A DNA stretch of 64,000 bases from the NCBI GenBank assembly GCA_035532295.1, contig DATKRH010000017.1, positions 1 to 64,000 on the forward strand, given 5' to 3'. This stretch comes from DASUBV01 sp035532295. GTDB taxonomy: Bacteria; Actinomycetota; Actinomycetes; Streptosporangiales; Streptosporangiaceae. The position numbers and the translations under genes were made by a program. The notes beneath the pieces were generated by a model. That model saw only the letters and a list, made by a program, of their open reading frames with translations. It did not search any database and had not been told where the DNA came from. The first letter of the stretch is position 1; each line of letters starts with the position of its first letter. This document shows, piece after piece, positions 1 through 8,100 of the stretch.

Positions 1-347
1 CCCTCCCGGATCAGCCCGAGCAGGATGTGCTCGGTACCGATGTAGTTGTGGCCAAGCTGCAGGGCCTCGCGCAGTGAGAGCTCCAGCACCTTCTTGGCGC
101 GCGGCGTGAACGGGATGTGCCCCGACGGCGCCTGCTGGCCCTGGCCGATGATCTCCTCAACCTGCTGGCGCACCGCCTCCAGGCTGATCCCCAGCGACTC
201 GAGTGCCTTGGCGGCGACGCCCTCGCCCTCGTGGATGAGGCCGAGCAGGATGTGCTCGGTACCGATGTAGTTGTGGTTGAGCATCCTGGCCTCTTCCTGA
301 GCCAGAACCACAACCCGCCGCGCCCGGTCGGTAAACCTCTCGAACAT
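1..347 (-). CDS. clpC: ClpC, N-terminal part (runs off window)
   Basis: This is the first 115 codons of the AAA+ chaperone ClpC, which unfolds substrates for the ClpP protease. Translation begins MFERFTDRARR at 347 and reads through to base 1 without a stop. Both halves of the Clp N-domain are present, each with the motif YIGTEHILLGL, at about residues 27-37 and 102-112. A purine-rich site (GAGGAG) lies about 7 bases before the ATG. The AAA domains and ClpP loop lie outside the window. lsr2 lies directly upstream, as in other actinomycetes. Identity is secure; only the N-domain can be judged. Confidence 0.95.
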   Translation of the reverse strand, partial: MFERFTDRARRVVVLAQEEARMLNHNYIGTEHILLGLIHEGEGVAAKALESLGISLEAVRQQVEEIIGQGQQAPSGHIPFTPRAKKVLELSLREALQLGHNYIGTEHILLGLIRE

Positions 348-876
348 CTCGTCGCTCCTCACAGAGCGGTTGGGGAGGCATCGAAACTGCCCCGTCCCTT
401 CCGCATGTTAGCCCGTGCGCAGGGCGACGCCTCGCGCGAGTTATTTCCCACACGTAAACGTTCCCCGCCGGTAAGGCGTTCATCCCATCCAACCTAGGCG
501 AAGGACCCCTGTGTTCCCAGCTACGCCCGGAGCGAACGTGGTTACGGTCCGCTGACGTCCGGAACCGGGCAAGGCGGCACGAGCCCGGCGGTCCGGGAGC
601 CGTCGGGACCGCCGGCCAAGGTCTTCGGGGTGCGGCCGGCCGCCTCCGGGGGCGGGCAAGGCCGGGCCGAGGAGGGGCCGGGCCGAGGGGCGGGCCGAGG
701 GGCCGGGCCGACACGCCAGCAGGCGGCACCGCCACGTCACTGCAGCGCTGTGCCGCCTGCCTAGGAAAACGCGGACAAGGCCCGGCACGCATCGGCGGCC
801 CAGCCACGGCCGCCAATCAGGTGCCGACGGCTCGGCGGCACCCTGGAACGGGTACTCCGCCACCCGGCGGGCCTAG
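348..876. other. Intergenic region clpC/lsr2
   Basis: About 530 bases with no convincing gene. It should hold the clpC promoter and the lsr2 terminator. Around 655-715 there is a low-complexity stretch of repeated GGGCCGGGCCGAG-like words. The only regulatory candidate I see is the CGC-N5-GCG box listed separately. Confidence 0.6.
522..537. promoter_or_regulatory. Candidate ClgR-type box upstream of clpC
   Basis: The bases TACGCCCGGAGCGAAC form CGC-N5-GCG with flanking TA and AA, close to the palindromic box known for the actinobacterial regulator ClgR, which activates clpC and clpP operons. It lies about 175 bases upstream of the clpC start. A short motif in GC-rich DNA can occur by chance, so this is tentative. 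Confidence 0.35.
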
Positions 877-1212
877 TTAGTGCGATGCCTCGTATTCCTC
901 GATGACCGACGACGGAATGCGACCGCGCTCGCTTACCTTGTGGCCGCGCTGGCGTGCCCACGCCCTGATTTCCGAGCTTCGCTCACGACCGGGCCCGGTG
1001 CGAACCTTGCGGCGCCGGCCACCGCCGCCGCTGACTCGCCGGGAGTGCTCGGCATAAGTCGCGAAGGTGTCGTGCAGTTCCTTGGCGTGCGCCGAGCACA
1101 CGTCGATCTCGTACGCGGCTCCGTCAAAGGAGAACGTAACTGTCTCGTTCCCCTCGATCTCGCCGTCGTGGGGCAGGTCGCACACGACCGTCACCACAGT
1201 CTTCTGAGCCAT
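877..1212 (-). CDS. lsr2: Lsr2 nucleoid-associated protein
   Basis: A 111-residue Lsr2 protein, the actinobacterial H-NS-like silencer that bridges AT-rich DNA. The N-terminal half (about 1-60, starting MAQKTVVTVVCDLPHDGE) is the dimerisation domain. A basic glycine-rich linker follows. The C-terminal domain contains the AT-hook-like RGR at residues 96-98 in SERGRIP, which binds the minor groove. Length is typical. The ATG at 1212 has GAAAGG about 7 bases upstream and a good promoter behind it. Confidence 0.97.
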   Translation of the reverse strand: MAQKTVVTVVCDLPHDGEIEGNETVTFSFDGAAYEIDVCSAHAKELHDTFATYAEHSRRVSGGGGRRRKVRTGPGRERSSEIRAWARQRGHKVSERGRIPSSVIEEYEASH

Positions 1213-1251
1213 CTGGCAGCCTTTCCCCTGGGGAAGCCTTTTGGCATGAAA

Positions 1252-1279
1252 GATATACCAGGATCAGCGTGGTTGACAA
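1252..1279 (-). promoter_or_regulatory. Probable housekeeping promoter of lsr2
   Basis: Read on the minus strand, TTGTCA (1279-1274) and TATATC (1257-1252) are separated by 16 bases and resemble -35 and -10 boxes of the main vegetative sigma factor. The -10 lies about 40 bases upstream of the lsr2 start. The AT content stands out from the surroundings. Confidence 0.55.
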
Positions 1280-1353
1280 TTCGTGATACCCGTTTCGGGT
1301 TCGGCGTTGCACAAGGCCGGGCTCGCTAGTAACTCTCCGTAATCAGCAGCGCG

Positions 1354-1569
1354 TTAATTGTCATCTTGTCGTTCTGATGCCTCGATGCCTTCGCTGCGCA
1401 CATCAGCTTCCCGCTCCGGAATCTGATCCGCACCGGGAATATCTTCAGCCGGAAGATCCTCCGAACGCCGCCGCCTTGCGCCCATCTCGTGCCGCAGGAA
1501 GGCGACCACCGCGATGAGGAATACAGCGCATACCAGCGCGGGCGGGGTGAGCACCGACACGTACTTCAT
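1354..1569 (-). CDS. Small single-pass membrane protein, hypothetical
   Basis: A 71-residue reading frame starting MKYVSVLTPPALVCAVF. Residues about 4-24 form one hydrophobic segment, followed by an arginine cluster (ARRRR) and an acidic hydrophilic tail, suggesting an N-terminal anchor with a cytoplasmic tail. GGGAGGG lies 8-13 bases before the ATG. I do not recognise a family. It sits upstream of lsr2 on the same strand, but lsr2 has its own promoter. A longer frame begins at 1653, but its extra residues look noncoding. Confidence 0.6.
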   Translation of the reverse strand: MKYVSVLTPPALVCAVFLIAVVAFLRHEMGARRRRSEDLPAEDIPGADQIPEREADVRSEGIEASERQDDN

Positions 1570-2033
1570 CGAGGCACCCTCCCTTCCCATCCAGATTGCA
1601 TGTTCCTGATCGCAAATTTCACCTGGCGGTTCAGCGCGCACGCGACAGCGCATGCGCGACCGCCCGCCTTATCGGCATTGTCCCGCATCTGCGGGGCGGC
1701 CCTGACCCCGGGTGCCGGCAGCCGGCCTGGCCCGGCGGAGCGGCCTGGGGGCGCGCCCAGAACGCCCAGTGTCCCGCTCCCCGGCCACCCGCGGCGCCGC
1801 ACCGCCAGCGGAGTCGCTGGCCATCGCGGTTATCAGTTCGGGACTCCTGCCAGTGCGAACGCGCTGACACCCATCCGCATGGCGGAAACCCCGTCTGCTG
1901 GCGGCTTTGGCGTGGCCGGATCGGACCCGCTGGGCCATCCCGAAATCGCTGCCGCAGGTCGGCCAGCCCGGCCGGCTCACCCGCTCCGAGTACTAGCCCG
2001 GTTAAGTAATCCCGCCCCGGCCCAGGAAAGCGA
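1570..2033. other. Region without recognisable gene
   Basis: About 460 bases between the small membrane protein and the endonuclease Q relic. Open frames exist on both strands but have arginine/proline-rich, noncoding-like composition. I see no motif, RNA or repeat here. It may be further decayed DNA. Confidence 0.5.
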
Positions 2034-2595
2034 CGCATTTTCTGCGCCGACCTGCATATTCGCTCCAGGTTCTCCCGCGCCTGCAACCGCGACTGCGATA
2101 CCGGGCACCTCGCCTGGCGGGCGCTGCGGAAGGGTATTTCCGTCGTCGGCACCGTGGCTGCGCCCCGACCTGGCGGACAGGCTGCGGCGAACTTCACCAC
2201 GCAGTTGCGCTGGACAGGTGCGATTCATGCTCTCTGCGGAGATATCCACCATTCGAGGCTGCCGACCGCATCACCGGAGCACTGTCCAAGATCGGCAACC
2301 TGCCCTCGGACGGCCGCCCCATTATCGGCCTTGACTCCCGGAACCTCCAGGAGATCACGCTGGCGGGCGTCGGCCTGTCCTCTGATCCGCCCTTGAACTG
2401 GATGTGCTCCTCGCTTGACGGCTACCGCCTGGTGAGCAACTCTGACGCGCATTTGCCACCGATGCTCAGGCGCGAGGCCGCCACCCTGGCCTGTGACCTT
2501 GAATACTTTGCCGGGCCGAGGCATTCCGCAGGGCAAGGGAAGTACCACCTGGACGGGCACCGTAAGTGCGGCATCCGGTTCGAGTCGGCGGCCGG
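2034..2595 (+). pseudogene. Decayed endonuclease Q-like PHP-domain gene
   Basis: Three reading frames in succession match the endonuclease Q (PHP fold, UvrD-associated) family as I know it. 2034-2153 gives FCADLHIRSRFSRAC and KGISVVGT. 2158-2253 gives LRPDLADRL and QVRFMLSAEISTI. 2252-2595 gives FEAADRITGALSKIGNLP, GRPIIGLDSRNLQEITL, LSSDPPLNW, RLVSNSDAHLPP and GKYHLDGHRKCGI. The family normally has further sequence at each junction, so there are two frame changes plus internal deletions. The metal-binding HIHS has become HIRS, no start codon is visible, and the C-terminus is cut off at the facing GNAT gene. This is a relic, not a working enzyme. Confidence 0.8.
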
Positions 2596-3108
2596 TCAGC
2601 TCTCCGGCCGCAAGCGCAGCAGCATGCGGGTGTTGCCGAGGGTGTTGGGCTTGACCCGGTCGAGATCGAGGAACTCGGCGACGCCCTCGTCGTAGGAGCG
2701 CAGCAGTTCGGCGTAGACCTCGGGCGCGGCCGCGTCGCCCTTGATCTCCTCGAAGCCGTGCCGCCGGAAAAACTCCACGGCAAAGGTGAGCACGAACACG
2801 CGCTCGACTCCGAGCTGCCGGGCGGTGGCCAGCAGCACGGCCACGACCTGGTTCCCGGCGCCGCGCCCCTGGTGCGCCTCGCTCACGGCGATGGTGCGGA
2901 TCTCGGCGAGGTCCTCCCACATCACGTGCAGGGCGCCGCAGCCGACCACCTGCCCCGCCGCGTCGCAGGCGACCCAGAACTCCTGGATGTCCTCGTACAG
3001 CGTCACGGTGGGCTTGTCGAGCAGCCGCCCGGACGTCACGTTCGCGTCGATCAGGGCGCGAATCGCCCGCACGTCACCGGTCTGTGCTCGCCGGATCGTG
3101 TACTGCAT
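2596..3108 (-). CDS. argA: Amino-acid N-acetyltransferase (short GNAT-type NAGS)
   Basis: A 170-residue single-domain GNAT protein resembling the actinobacterial short N-acetylglutamate synthase, which transfers acetyl from acetyl-CoA to glutamate as the first step of arginine synthesis. The acetyl-CoA loop is visible in AVSEAHQGRGAGNQVV (about residues 74-89), followed by ERVFVLTFAVEFFRRHGFEE typical of this subgroup. There is no amino-acid-kinase domain, as expected for the short type. The ATG at 3108 has only a weak ribosome site. The gene stands alone, near lysS. Confidence 0.85.
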   Translation of the reverse strand: MQYTIRRAQTGDVRAIRALIDANVTSGRLLDKPTVTLYEDIQEFWVACDAAGQVVGCGALHVMWEDLAEIRTIAVSEAHQGRGAGNQVVAVLLATARQLGVERVFVLTFAVEFFRRHGFEEIKGDAAAPEVYAELLRSYDEGVAEFLDLDRVKPNTLGNTRMLLRLRPES

Positions 3109-3579
3109 GCCTCGTCACCTTCGCTGGGTCCTCGCGTGCGGGCTGGCGCCGCCAGCGCCCATCAGACAGCATCCCAAACGCGGCCCTGGCCTGGCAATTC
3201 GATTCCGTACGCTGCGTTACCCTTCAAGCACATATTGTTCTGCGCCGCTGGTCACGCGCTTGTCCGCGCTAGTCGGCCGTACCCAGGAGACCAGCTCCAC
3301 TGCCATTAACGCACATCACGCGCAGATCACGTCGCCATCACCATGGTACTGACACGCCGCCTGACCTGCGAAGACGTCGGCATGGGCGAACTGCAGGCGC
3401 ACGGCGGAGCAGTATGAGCAGCGTAAGTGGGGGTGCTCCCGGCGGCAAAGCGCAAGGGCGCCACACGGTACCCAGCAGGAAACTTTGCCATTTAGCTCCG
3501 CTGCCACTGCACTTTCGATTAATCTCCATCGCTGTTACCCCGTTACAGCTGGCCCAGATTCCGGGCCGGCTGTCGCGAC
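3109..3579. other. Upstream region of the NlpC/P60 riboswitch
   Basis: About 470 bases with no convincing gene. It must contain the promoters of the GNAT gene (leftward) and of the riboswitch transcript (rightward). A lower-GC patch at about 3475-3550 is the likeliest promoter zone for the latter, but I cannot name exact boxes. Confidence 0.5.
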
Positions 3580-3735
3580 CCGCCGAGTTCCTGTCGCTCA
3601 CCCAGCGCTCCAGGAAGCCGGGGACCCAGGTCCCTGGGGTGAATCGGCGGGCCGCGTCCGCAAACCGCGGTCGCGACCCGCTGTAGGGCTCCTCCAGCCC
3701 GAACCCGTCAGCTAACCCGGTAGGCGGCCGAGGAG
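3580..3735 (+). promoter_or_regulatory. ydaO-type cyclic-di-AMP riboswitch
   Basis: The leader carries the conserved words of the ydaO/yuaA class in order: GGGGACCC at about 3620, GGGGTGAATCGG at about 3636-3647, CCGAACCC near 3699, and GTCAGCTAACCCGGTAGGC (3707-3725). The GTCAGCTAACC core is nearly diagnostic. It ends just before the ribosome site of the secreted NlpC/P60 peptidase. In actinomycetes this riboswitch commonly controls cell-wall hydrolases, with ligand binding turning expression off. Outer boundaries are approximate. Confidence 0.9.
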
Positions 3736-3747
3736 AGGAGACTCCAC

Positions 3748-4845
3748 GTGGAGCGCTTGCCGCACGGCAGGCATCACCAGTCCGACCCACGGCCGGCTAG
3801 TTCACGCAGCGGCGGCGGCACCACGCGTACCCCGCGTACCCCGCGCAGCCGGCGCCCGCTGATCTCCTGGACTCGGGCCGCGCTCGTGACCGGGACGATC
3901 GCCCTGGCCAGCGTCGTCATTCCCGCCGGAGTCGCGGGTGCGGCGCCCGCCGCGCCCGCCGCGGGCACTCCTACCCTGAAGGCCACGCTGGCCGAGGCGA
4001 ACAATCTCGCCCACGAGATCGAGGCCCTCAGCGAGGAGTACGACTCGCTGCGGATCCAGGTCACCGCGGCCCATAAGGAAGCGGCGATCGCCCGCGAGGC
4101 CGCCGCCCGCGACCGCAAGCTCATGGCTTCCGGCCAGGCGGCGATCGGGCAGATCGCGGCCGAGGGCTACATGAACGGGGCCATCAACCCGACCCTGCAG
4201 ATGCTTCAGTCGAGCAATCCGCAGCAGTTCCTGAACCAGGCCTCGATCATGCTGCAACTGCAGCAGGAGAACGGCGACAAGCTCAGCCGGGTGACCAGCG
4301 CCGAGCAGGCGGCCAAGCGGGCGAGCCTGATCGCCACCCAGGAAGAGGCCCAGGCCACCAAGCTGACCGCGGCCATGACGGGCAAGGTCTCCGCGATCCA
4401 GGCCAAGGAGGCTGAGCTCAATACTTCGGCCTTTGCCCAGGCCATGGTGATCTTCCAGCAGACCGGCAACTATCCCGCCATCAGCGTGACCGGCGACTCG
4501 GTCGAGGTTCAGGCGCTCAGGTACGCGCTCACCCGGCGCGGCGACGCCTATGTATGGGCCGCGGCGGGCCCGACGACGTTCGACTGCTCCGGCCTGGTCG
4601 TCTGGGCCTACGCGCAGCTCGGGATCAGCCTGCCGCACTACACCGGAGACATCTGGAACGACGGCGAGCACGTCTCGCAGGCCGAACTCCAGCCCGGCGA
4701 CCTGATCTTCCTGTACGCGAACCTTGATCACATGGGCATCTACGTCGGCAACGGGCTCTACCTGAACGCCCCGCACACCGGCACGGTCGTCCAGGTTTCG
4801 CCCGTGCCGTGGGGCGCGTACGACGGCGCGGTGCGGATCGCCTGA
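3748..4845 (+). CDS. Secreted NlpC/P60 peptidoglycan endopeptidase
   Basis: A 365-residue exported peptidase that cuts peptide stems in peptidoglycan. Residues 1-40 are a basic N-terminus. About 41-66 form a hydrophobic signal ending in AGAAPA. About 75-215 are coiled-coil, as in RipA-like hydrolases. The C-terminal NlpC/P60 domain (about 255-365) has catalytic Cys280 (FDCSGLVVW), His328 (DHMGIYVG) and a third polar residue His343 (APHTG). The GTG at 3748 follows GAGGAGAGGAG by 7 bases and the c-di-AMP riboswitch directly, so the enzyme is probably tied to osmotic or cell-wall signalling. Confidence 0.93.
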   Translation: MERLPHGRHHQSDPRPASSRSGGGTTRTPRTPRSRRPLISWTRAALVTGTIALASVVIPAGVAGAAPAAPAAGTPTLKATLAEANNLAHEIEALSEEYDSLRIQVTAAHKEAAIAREAAARDRKLMASGQAAIGQIAAEGYMNGAINPTLQMLQSSNPQQFLNQASIMLQLQQENGDKLSRVTSAEQAAKRASLIATQEEAQATKLTAAMTGKVSAIQAKEAELNTSAFAQAMVIFQQTGNYPAISVTGDSVEVQALRYALTRRGDAYVWAAAGPTTFDCSGLVVWAYAQLGISLPHYTGDIWNDGEHVSQAELQPGDLIFLYANLDHMGIYVGNGLYLNAPHTGTVVQVSPVPWGAYDGAVRIA

Positions 4846-4884
4846 CTCCCCGTAACGGCGGATCGGCGGATCGCACTCGCGCCG

Positions 4885-6384
4885 TCAGGCGGGCTTCACC
4901 AGCGGGAAGAGCACGGTTTCCCGGACACCCGCGCCGGTGAGCATGATCAGCATCCGGTCGATGCCCATGCCCATCCCGCCGGTCGGCGGCATCCCGTACT
5001 CCAGGGCGCGCAGGAAGTCCTCGTCGAGCTGCATGGCTTCCGGGTCGCCGCCGGCGGCCAGCAGTGACTGCGCGGTGAGCCGGGCGCGTTCCTCGACCGG
5101 GTCGACGAGCTCGGAGTAGGCGGTCGCGATCTCGGTACCGAACGCGACCAGATCCCACTTCTCCGCCAGCCGGGGATCGTCACGGTGCTGCCGGGTGAGC
5201 GGCGCGACCTCGACCGGGAAATCGCGGTAAAATGTCGGCTCGACGGTGCGCGACTCGACCAGATGCTCGTGCAGCTCCAGGACGATCTGCGCGGCGCCCC
5301 AGCCCGGCTGCAGCTCGACTCCGGCACCCGCCGCCAGCTTGCGCAGCGTGTCGGCGCTGGCATCCGGGCCGACGTGCTCACCGAGCGCGTGCGACAGCGC
5401 CTCGAGCACCGTCACCGACCGCCACTGTCCGCCGATGTCATACTCAGATCCGTCCGCCCTGCGCACCACCGTGCCGCCCAGGGCGGCCCGCGCCGCCGAC
5501 TGGAGCAGCTCCCTGGTCAGGGTGGCCATCACGTTGTAGTCGGCGTAGGCCTCGTAGGTCTCGAGCATCGTGAACTCGGGGTTGTGCGTGGAGTCGGCGC
5601 CCTCGTTCCGGAAGATCCGGCCGATCTCGTAGACCTTCTCGATGCCGCCGACGACCAGCCGCTTGAGATAGAGCTCCAGGGCGATCCGCAGGTAGAGGTC
5701 CAGGTCGTAGGCATTCATGTGCGTGGTGAACGGCCGGGCGTTCGCCCCGCCATGGAGCGTCTGCAGCACGGGCGTCTCGACCTCGAGGTAACCGCGGGCG
5801 TGCAGTTCCTCGCGCACGGACCGGGTGACCGCCGCGCGGATCTGGGCCATCTGGCGGACCTGCGGATTGGTGATCAGGTCGAGGTAGCGCTGCCGGACCC
5901 GCGACTGCGGGTCGGACAGGCCGCGGTGCTTGTCCGGTAGCGGACGCAGTGCCTTGGCCGTGATGGCGAAGGAATCGGCCAGGATGGACAGCTCGCCGCT
6001 GCGCGAGGTGATGATCTCGCCCTGCACGCCCACGTGGTCACCCAGGTCCACGTCCTGCTTCCAGGCCGCGAGCGCCTCCTCGCCGACCCGGTCGCGCGAG
6101 ATCATCACCTGGATGTCGCCGCTGCCGTCCCGGATCGTCGCGAAGCAGAGCCGCCCGCCGTTGCGGTACAGCATGACCCGGCCGACCAGGCCCGCCCGCT
6201 CGCCGGTCGCCGAGTCGGGCGGCAGGCCGGCGTGGCGCTCGCGCACCTGCGTGATCGCGTCGGTACGCGGGAACCCGACCGGGTAAGGATCGATGCCTGC
6301 CGCGCGGAGCCGGTCCAGCTTGGCGAGGCGTACTTGCATTTGCTCGGGAGCGTCAGTGTCGGCGGCTCGGCCATCATCGGTCAC
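4885..6384 (-). CDS. lysS: Lysyl-tRNA synthetase, class II
   Basis: A 499-residue class II synthetase that charges tRNA-Lys. An N-terminal OB-fold anticodon-binding domain (about 60-160, with GRVMLYRNGGRLCFATIRD) precedes the catalytic domain. Motif 2 is seen as FRNEGADSTHNPEFTMLE and motif 3 as GMGMGIDRMLIML near the C-terminus. Length is normal and there is no fused membrane domain, unlike mycobacterial LysX. It is the last gene of a long minus-strand run and follows coaX by 27 bases. Confidence 0.97.
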   Translation of the reverse strand: MTDDGRAADTDAPEQMQVRLAKLDRLRAAGIDPYPVGFPRTDAITQVRERHAGLPPDSATGERAGLVGRVMLYRNGGRLCFATIRDGSGDIQVMISRDRVGEEALAAWKQDVDLGDHVGVQGEIITSRSGELSILADSFAITAKALRPLPDKHRGLSDPQSRVRQRYLDLITNPQVRQMAQIRAAVTRSVREELHARGYLEVETPVLQTLHGGANARPFTTHMNAYDLDLYLRIALELYLKRLVVGGIEKVYEIGRIFRNEGADSTHNPEFTMLETYEAYADYNVMATLTRELLQSAARAALGGTVVRRADGSEYDIGGQWRSVTVLEALSHALGEHVGPDASADTLRKLAAGAGVELQPGWGAAQIVLELHEHLVESRTVEPTFYRDFPVEVAPLTRQHRDDPRLAEKWDLVAFGTEIATAYSELVDPVEERARLTAQSLLAAGGDPEAMQLDEDFLRALEYGMPPTGGMGMGIDRMLIMLTGAGVRETVLFPLVKPA

Positions 6385-6411
6385 CTGCCCGAGGTTACCG
6401 GGCTTGCCGAC

Positions 6412-7203
6412 TCAGGGTTGCGCCGTATTGCGCTCGTAGATCAGCCGGAGGCCGACGAGCGTCAGCCAGGGCTCATAGGCGTCGATCACCTTGACCTCGT
6501 CGATGACCAGCGGTGCCAGGCCGCCGGTCGCGATCACCGTGACCGAGTCCGGGTCAGCGGGCGCGAGCTCGGCGGCCATTCTCGTCACGATCCCCTCCAC
6601 CTGCCCGGCGAAGCCGAAGATGATGCCCGACTGCAGCGCCTCGACGGTGGTCTTGCCAATGACCCGGCTGGGCCTGGCCAGCTCCACCTTGAGCAGCTGC
6701 GCCGCGCGGCGCGACAGCGCGTCAACCGAGATCTCGATGCCGGGCGCGAGCGCGCCGCCGACGAACTCGCCACGCTCGCTGACCGCGTCGAAGTTGGTAG
6801 ACGTGCCGAAGTCGACCACGATGGCGGGCCCGCCGTACAGGTGCACGGCGGCGGCGGCGTTAGTGATCCGGTCGCTGCCGACTTCCTTGGGGTTGTCGTA
6901 GCGCACGGGCACGCCCGTCTTCACGCCCGGCTCCACGATGACCGCGGGCACGTCGCCGTAGTAGCGGCGGCACATCTCCCGCATCTCATGCAGAACGGAC
7001 GGCACCGTGGAGCACAGCGCGATACCGCTGATGTCTGGCCCGGCGAACATCGCGCTCTGGTCGAGCAGGCCCTGGAAGATGACCGCGAGCTCATCGGCGG
7101 TGCGCACCGGGTCCGTGGCGATCCGCCAGTGCTCGATCACCGCGTCCCCGTCGAACACGCCGAGCACGGTGTTGGTGTTTCCTACATCAATCGTCAGCAG
7201 CAT
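6412..7203 (-). CDS. coaX: Type III pantothenate kinase
   Basis: A 263-residue CoaX that phosphorylates pantothenate, the first step of CoA synthesis. The N-terminal MLLTIDVGNTNTVLGVFDG is the phosphate-binding motif of the ASKHA fold. DFGTSTNFD and GGALAPGIEIS are further hallmarks. It lies 27 bases after panC on the same strand, so pantothenate synthesis and its activation are probably cotranscribed. Type III kinases are not feedback-inhibited by CoA and need a monovalent cation, from family knowledge. Confidence 0.95.
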   Translation of the reverse strand: MLLTIDVGNTNTVLGVFDGDAVIEHWRIATDPVRTADELAVIFQGLLDQSAMFAGPDISGIALCSTVPSVLHEMREMCRRYYGDVPAVIVEPGVKTGVPVRYDNPKEVGSDRITNAAAAVHLYGGPAIVVDFGTSTNFDAVSERGEFVGGALAPGIEISVDALSRRAAQLLKVELARPSRVIGKTTVEALQSGIIFGFAGQVEGIVTRMAAELAPADPDSVTVIATGGLAPLVIDEVKVIDAYEPWLTLVGLRLIYERNTAQP

Positions 7204-7230
7204 GTCTCTCCAGCTAGCACCGCGGGCCGG

Positions 7231-8100
7231 TCATGAGGTGGCCGGGAAGATCAGCAGCGCGTTGTCGATCAGCCTGGTAGTGCCGGCCCGCGCCGCGACC
7301 AGCAGCAGGGCGGGGCCCGCATGCTCCGGGCCGACCTCGGCGAAGGTCGCCGGGTCGACCAGCGTGAGGTAGTCGAGCTCCAGCGGCGGGTCCCCCGCGT
7401 TCGCCGCGTCCAGCAGGAAGGCGGCCGCGGTCAGCGCCGCCTTCGGTCCCGCGCTGGCCGCCGCGGTGGCCGCGGCCAGCGCGCGCGGCAGGGCCAGCGC
7501 GACCGACCGCTCCTGCTCCGACAGGTAGACGTTCCGGCTGGAGGTGGCCAGTCCGTCCGGGTCGCGATGGATGGGCGCGGCGGCGATGCGGACGCCGAGA
7601 TCAAGGTCGGCCACCAGCAGGCGGACCAGGGCGAGCTGCTGGGCATCCTTCTCGCCGAACACCGCGATGTCCGGGGCGGTGAGCTGCAGCAGCTTAATCA
7701 CCACGGTGAGCACCCCGCCGAAGAACCCCGGCCGGAACTCTCCCTCCAGCAGCTGGCCGATCGGGCCGGGGTCGACCGTGACCTGCGGCTGCGTCGGGTA
7801 CATTTCCCGGCCGGCGGGCGCGAAGACCACGCTGACCCCCTCCTGCGCGCAGATCTCCAGGTCCCGCTCGACGGTCCGCGGGTAGCGGTCGAAATCCTCG
7901 CCGACGCCGAACTGCAGCGGGTTGACGAAGATCGAGACCAGCACGCTGCCGTCCGGCTGGGCCAGCTCACGGGCCAGTCGCAGCAGGGACCGGTGCCCGT
8001 CGTGCAGCGCCCCCATGGTCGGCACGAGCACGACCGGCCCGGCCATCGTGGCGCGCGCGGCCGCCAGGCCGGCCCTGGTCCGGGCCAGGATGGGCCTCAC
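7231..8100 (-). CDS. panC: Pantothenate synthetase
   Basis: A 289-residue PanC that joins pantoate and beta-alanine with ATP. VLVPTMGALHDGHRSL carries the HIGH-like nucleotide-binding motif (HDGH), and the KMSKS-like region is ATSSRNVYLS. It starts with GTG at 8100, which overlaps the TGA of the upstream DUF2520 gene in the form GTGA, so translation is coupled. panB and panD are not in the window. Confidence 0.96.
   Translation of the reverse strand: MRPILARTRAGLAAARATMAGPVVLVPTMGALHDGHRSLLRLARELAQPDGSVLVSIFVNPLQFGVGEDFDRYPRTVERDLEICAQEGVSVVFAPAGREMYPTQPQVTVDPGPIGQLLEGEFRPGFFGGVLTVVIKLLQLTAPDIAVFGEKDAQQLALVRLLVADLDLGVRIAAAPIHRDPDGLATSSRNVYLSEQERSVALALPRALAAATAAASAGPKAALTAAAFLLDAANAGDPPLELDYLTLVDPATFAEVGPEHAGPALLLVAARAGTTRLIDNALLIFPATS

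Noticed and set aside
3316..3507. A 63-codon cysteine-containing minus-strand frame
   Set aside because: No ribosome site and no recognisable family; it lies in the upstream region of the riboswitch transcript.
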